The notes under the pieces: model-generated
Database searches by the model: none
Told to the model about the DNA's origin: nothing
The model's input: the letters and a program-made list of their open reading frames with translations, nothing else
NCBI RefSeq assembly: GCF_042663585.1
Contig: NZ_JBHTAN010000006.1
Coordinates: forward strand, 2,971,205-3,035,204
Length of the DNA: 64,000 nt
Direction: 5' to 3'
Source of the DNA: Natranaeroarchaeum sp042663585
GTDB taxonomy: Archaea; Halobacteriota; Halobacteria; Halobacteriales; Natronoarchaeaceae
Program-made: the position numbers and the translations under genes
In this document: one piece after another, positions 62,540-64,000 of the stretch
Layout: each line of letters begins with the position of its first letter
Numbering within the stretch: position 1 is the stretch's first letter

Positions 62540-63160
62540 ATGCCTGTAGAGTGTGCGATTTGTTCAACTGAGGTGGACATGCCATTCCAATGTAAATACT
62601 GTAAAGACCCATTCTGTATAGATCATCGCCTGCCCGAAAAACACGAGTGTATCGGGTTGGAAAACGGATGGGAGCCAATTCAAGAAGAACAGGAAACTCA
62701 GTCTAAGAACGACGGCCAAATCCAGACAGAGAGAGATGAGGCCCCATTTGAACGCATCTCCACACGCGAACGGATTCGAGAAGAGTTTGAAACGGTTGAT
62801 GCACAGGTGATGGGAACAACCCCGGAGAGTGAAGAAATCATTGATGACCGGTCTCCAGATGTCGCATCAGACGGATCACTTATCCAGTCCCAATCCAAGG
62901 AAACTGAAGAACGGGCGGAGGAAAGTAATACATCGAAAACGCCTGCGCATCAACAGTCTTTCTTTAGTCTTTCAACAGTTGGTTTATTACTTCTCGTGAG
63001 TTTCGCCTGTACAGTTCCGTATGCAATGTGGGTAGGAACCCCAGCAACTCAAGAAGGATTTGTAGAGGCTATCTTTCCGATTCTCGCCGCTGGTTTTCTT
63101 ATTGTCATTCCAGTTCGGTGGTATCAGCGGCGTCGTTCACGAAAGAGACTATTAGACTGA
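62540..63160 (+). CDS. AN1-type zinc finger membrane protein
   Basis: The 206-residue protein has an N-terminal AN1 finger (residues ~4-40: CAICSTEVDMPFQCKYCK with FCIDHRLPEKHEC after), giving Cys/His ligands in AN1 order. A ~100-residue polar Gln/Glu/Ser-rich linker follows, then two transmembrane helices (LLLLVSFACTVPYAMWVG and FPILAAGFLIVIPVRWYQ) and a basic tail RRRSRKRLLD. It is much A+T-richer than neighbours, with rare-looking codons, consistent with recent acquisition. AN1 fingers bind ubiquitin-like or nucleic-acid partners, but the role here is unknown. Confidence 0.78.
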   Translation: MPVECAICSTEVDMPFQCKYCKDPFCIDHRLPEKHECIGLENGWEPIQEEQETQSKNDGQIQTERDEAPFERISTRERIREEFETVDAQVMGTTPESEEIIDDRSPDVASDGSLIQSQSKETEERAEESNTSKTPAHQQSFFSLSTVGLLLLVSFACTVPYAMWVGTPATQEGFVEAIFPILAAGFLIVIPVRWYQRRRSRKRLLD

Positions 63161-63212
63161 ATTGAGCGTGTCATAGAAAGCGTCACGTACGAAGCAGCAG
63201 GGTGCGCGAAGT

Positions 63213-64000
63213 GTGTCCAACACAAGCGCAACCCTGCAAGATGTAGCTTCGGTAGACGACTTCTTGAATGTCGCGGCTATCGAGACAGTGCCGCTGTTTG
63301 AACATCTTGAGTTCGAGTTTCTGCTGGAGTACGACGTGTTCGCCCCCGCTTCGAGGGGGCGAACACGAGTTTACCAGCCACCAGATCTCTTTCGCGGCTT
63401 TCTGCACTGCTACTACGAGGATGTGTACGGTACACGCCCGGTTACACGAGAACTTCAGAACGGCCTTGTCTGGTACTACTGCGGACTCGACAAACCGCCA
63501 TCCAGAGACACCATTGACCGCTTTCTCACTGACCTCGAACAAGTTATCGACGATGTCTTCGACAGACTCGTCGAGCAGGCCGCCGCCCGCGGCCTGCTCG
63601 ACTCCACGTACTCCATCGATTCGACACACGTTGAAGCGATTCAATACAACGACGCGGCGTCATGGAACTACGATCCAACGGCTGAGGAGTACTACTACGG
63701 CTTCGGCTGTACGATCATCTCGACCGGCGCAAAGATCCCGATAGCAGCGGAGTTCACACAGGCCAAACAAGCAGATAAAGAGACGGCGATGCGCGTCACG
63801 TACGCGGTCTGGATGCTTGGAGACAGCGCCTACGACATCCTCGACTGGCACGACCACCTGCTGGCCGCAGGGGTCGTGCCAGTCGCCCCATACAACCCGC
63901 GAAACACTGACGACCCGAAAGACATCAAGTACAGGGTCGAAGACCGAATCGAGGAACATAGCGAGGACGTGCAGCTGAAACAATCTATCTTGGACGAGAC
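63213..64000 (+). CDS. DDE transposase, 3' end beyond the window
   Basis: The frame opens at GTG 63213 and runs to the window end without a stop (263 codons visible). The protein resembles haloarchaeal IS4/IS5-type transposases: YQPPDLFRGFLHCYYEDVYG, YSIDSTHVEAIQYND (first catalytic Asp region), MLGDSAYDILDWHDHLLAAG (second Asp) and VPVAPYNPRNTDDPKDIKYR. The third catalytic Glu should lie beyond the edge. Terminal inverted repeats cannot be confirmed because the right end is missing. Exact IS family undetermined. Confidence 0.85.
   Translation, partial: MSNTSATLQDVASVDDFLNVAAIETVPLFEHLEFEFLLEYDVFAPASRGRTRVYQPPDLFRGFLHCYYEDVYGTRPVTRELQNGLVWYYCGLDKPPSRDTIDRFLTDLEQVIDDVFDRLVEQAAARGLLDSTYSIDSTHVEAIQYNDAASWNYDPTAEEYYYGFGCTIISTGAKIPIAAEFTQAKQADKETAMRVTYAVWMLGDSAYDILDWHDHLLAAGVVPVAPYNPRNTDDPKDIKYRVEDRIEEHSEDVQLKQSILDE
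63335..63367. repeat. 13-base-pair perfect inverted repeat inside the transposase gene
   Basis: CGTGTTCGCCCCC and GGGGGCGAACACG are exact complements separated by GCTTCGA. The repeat lies in-frame near codon 45 of the transposase. In mRNA it would form a very stable hairpin close to the start. Confidence 0.7.

Overview
The window is 64 kb of chromosome from an extremely halophilic archaeon (class Halobacteria). The evidence is high G+C coding sequence, strongly acidic proteins, twin-arginine lipoproteins with haloarchaeal lipoboxes, leaderless-type promoters (TATA element about 25-30 bases before the start codon), an archaeal PAN ATPase, a V/A-type ATPase subunit, archaeal-type AlaRS and PilA-like pilins. 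I cannot name the genus. The alpha-glucan cluster points to a saccharolytic, starch-degrading haloarchaeon.

Layout. (1) 1-10.7 kb: end of an oligoendopeptidase F gene, then a maltodextrin locus made of a TrmB regulator, a GH13 amylase/cyclodextrinase, a GH15 glucoamylase and a complete ABC importer (malK opposite malE-malF-malG). (2) 10.7-34.4 kb: housekeeping genes, including PAN, pyruvoyl arginine decarboxylase, SecF-SecD, NAD synthetase, RNase HII, ATPase subunit D, a lone E1-alpha dehydrogenase, ThrRS, a GfcR-type regulator, tRNA-Leu(TAA), ferredoxin, cyclophilin, a JAMM protease, an M32 carboxypeptidase and the PIN-ATPase-KH protein PINA. (3) 34.4-45.9 kb: acetyltransferase, a frame-broken alaS, a small zinc protein, phosphodiesterase, threonine aldolase, M29 aminopeptidase, an ATP-grasp protein and haloarchaeal family proteins. 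(4) 46-53.8 kb: a redox block (extended SDR, aldehyde dehydrogenase, thioredoxin-reductase-like flavoprotein, CoA-disulfide reductase family protein, ferredoxin-dependent nitrite/sulfite reductase). (5) 54-57 kb: two overlapping micro-ORFs, a ParB-HTH-like protein, tRNA-Lys(TTT) and two membrane proteins. (6) 57.2-64 kb: an accessory stretch with an integrase remnant, a three-gene type IV pilin operon, a MEDS-domain histidine kinase, a small tyrosine recombinase, an A+T-rich AN1 zinc-finger membrane protein and a transposase cut by the window end.

The most important observation is about reading frames. At least six genes are broken by what look like 1-2 base indels (near 22587, 37336, 40391, 45477, 58952 and 59494). 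In five of them adding one base restores a full-length family-like protein. The sixth is alaS, which is essential. Many breaks sit in or beside short homopolymers. The simplest explanation is residual deletion error in the assembly. The alaS site nevertheless reads CCC TGA C, the layout of a known type of +1 recoding signal, so it deserves a direct test.

No CRISPR array, rRNA, RNase P RNA or SRP RNA was recognised.
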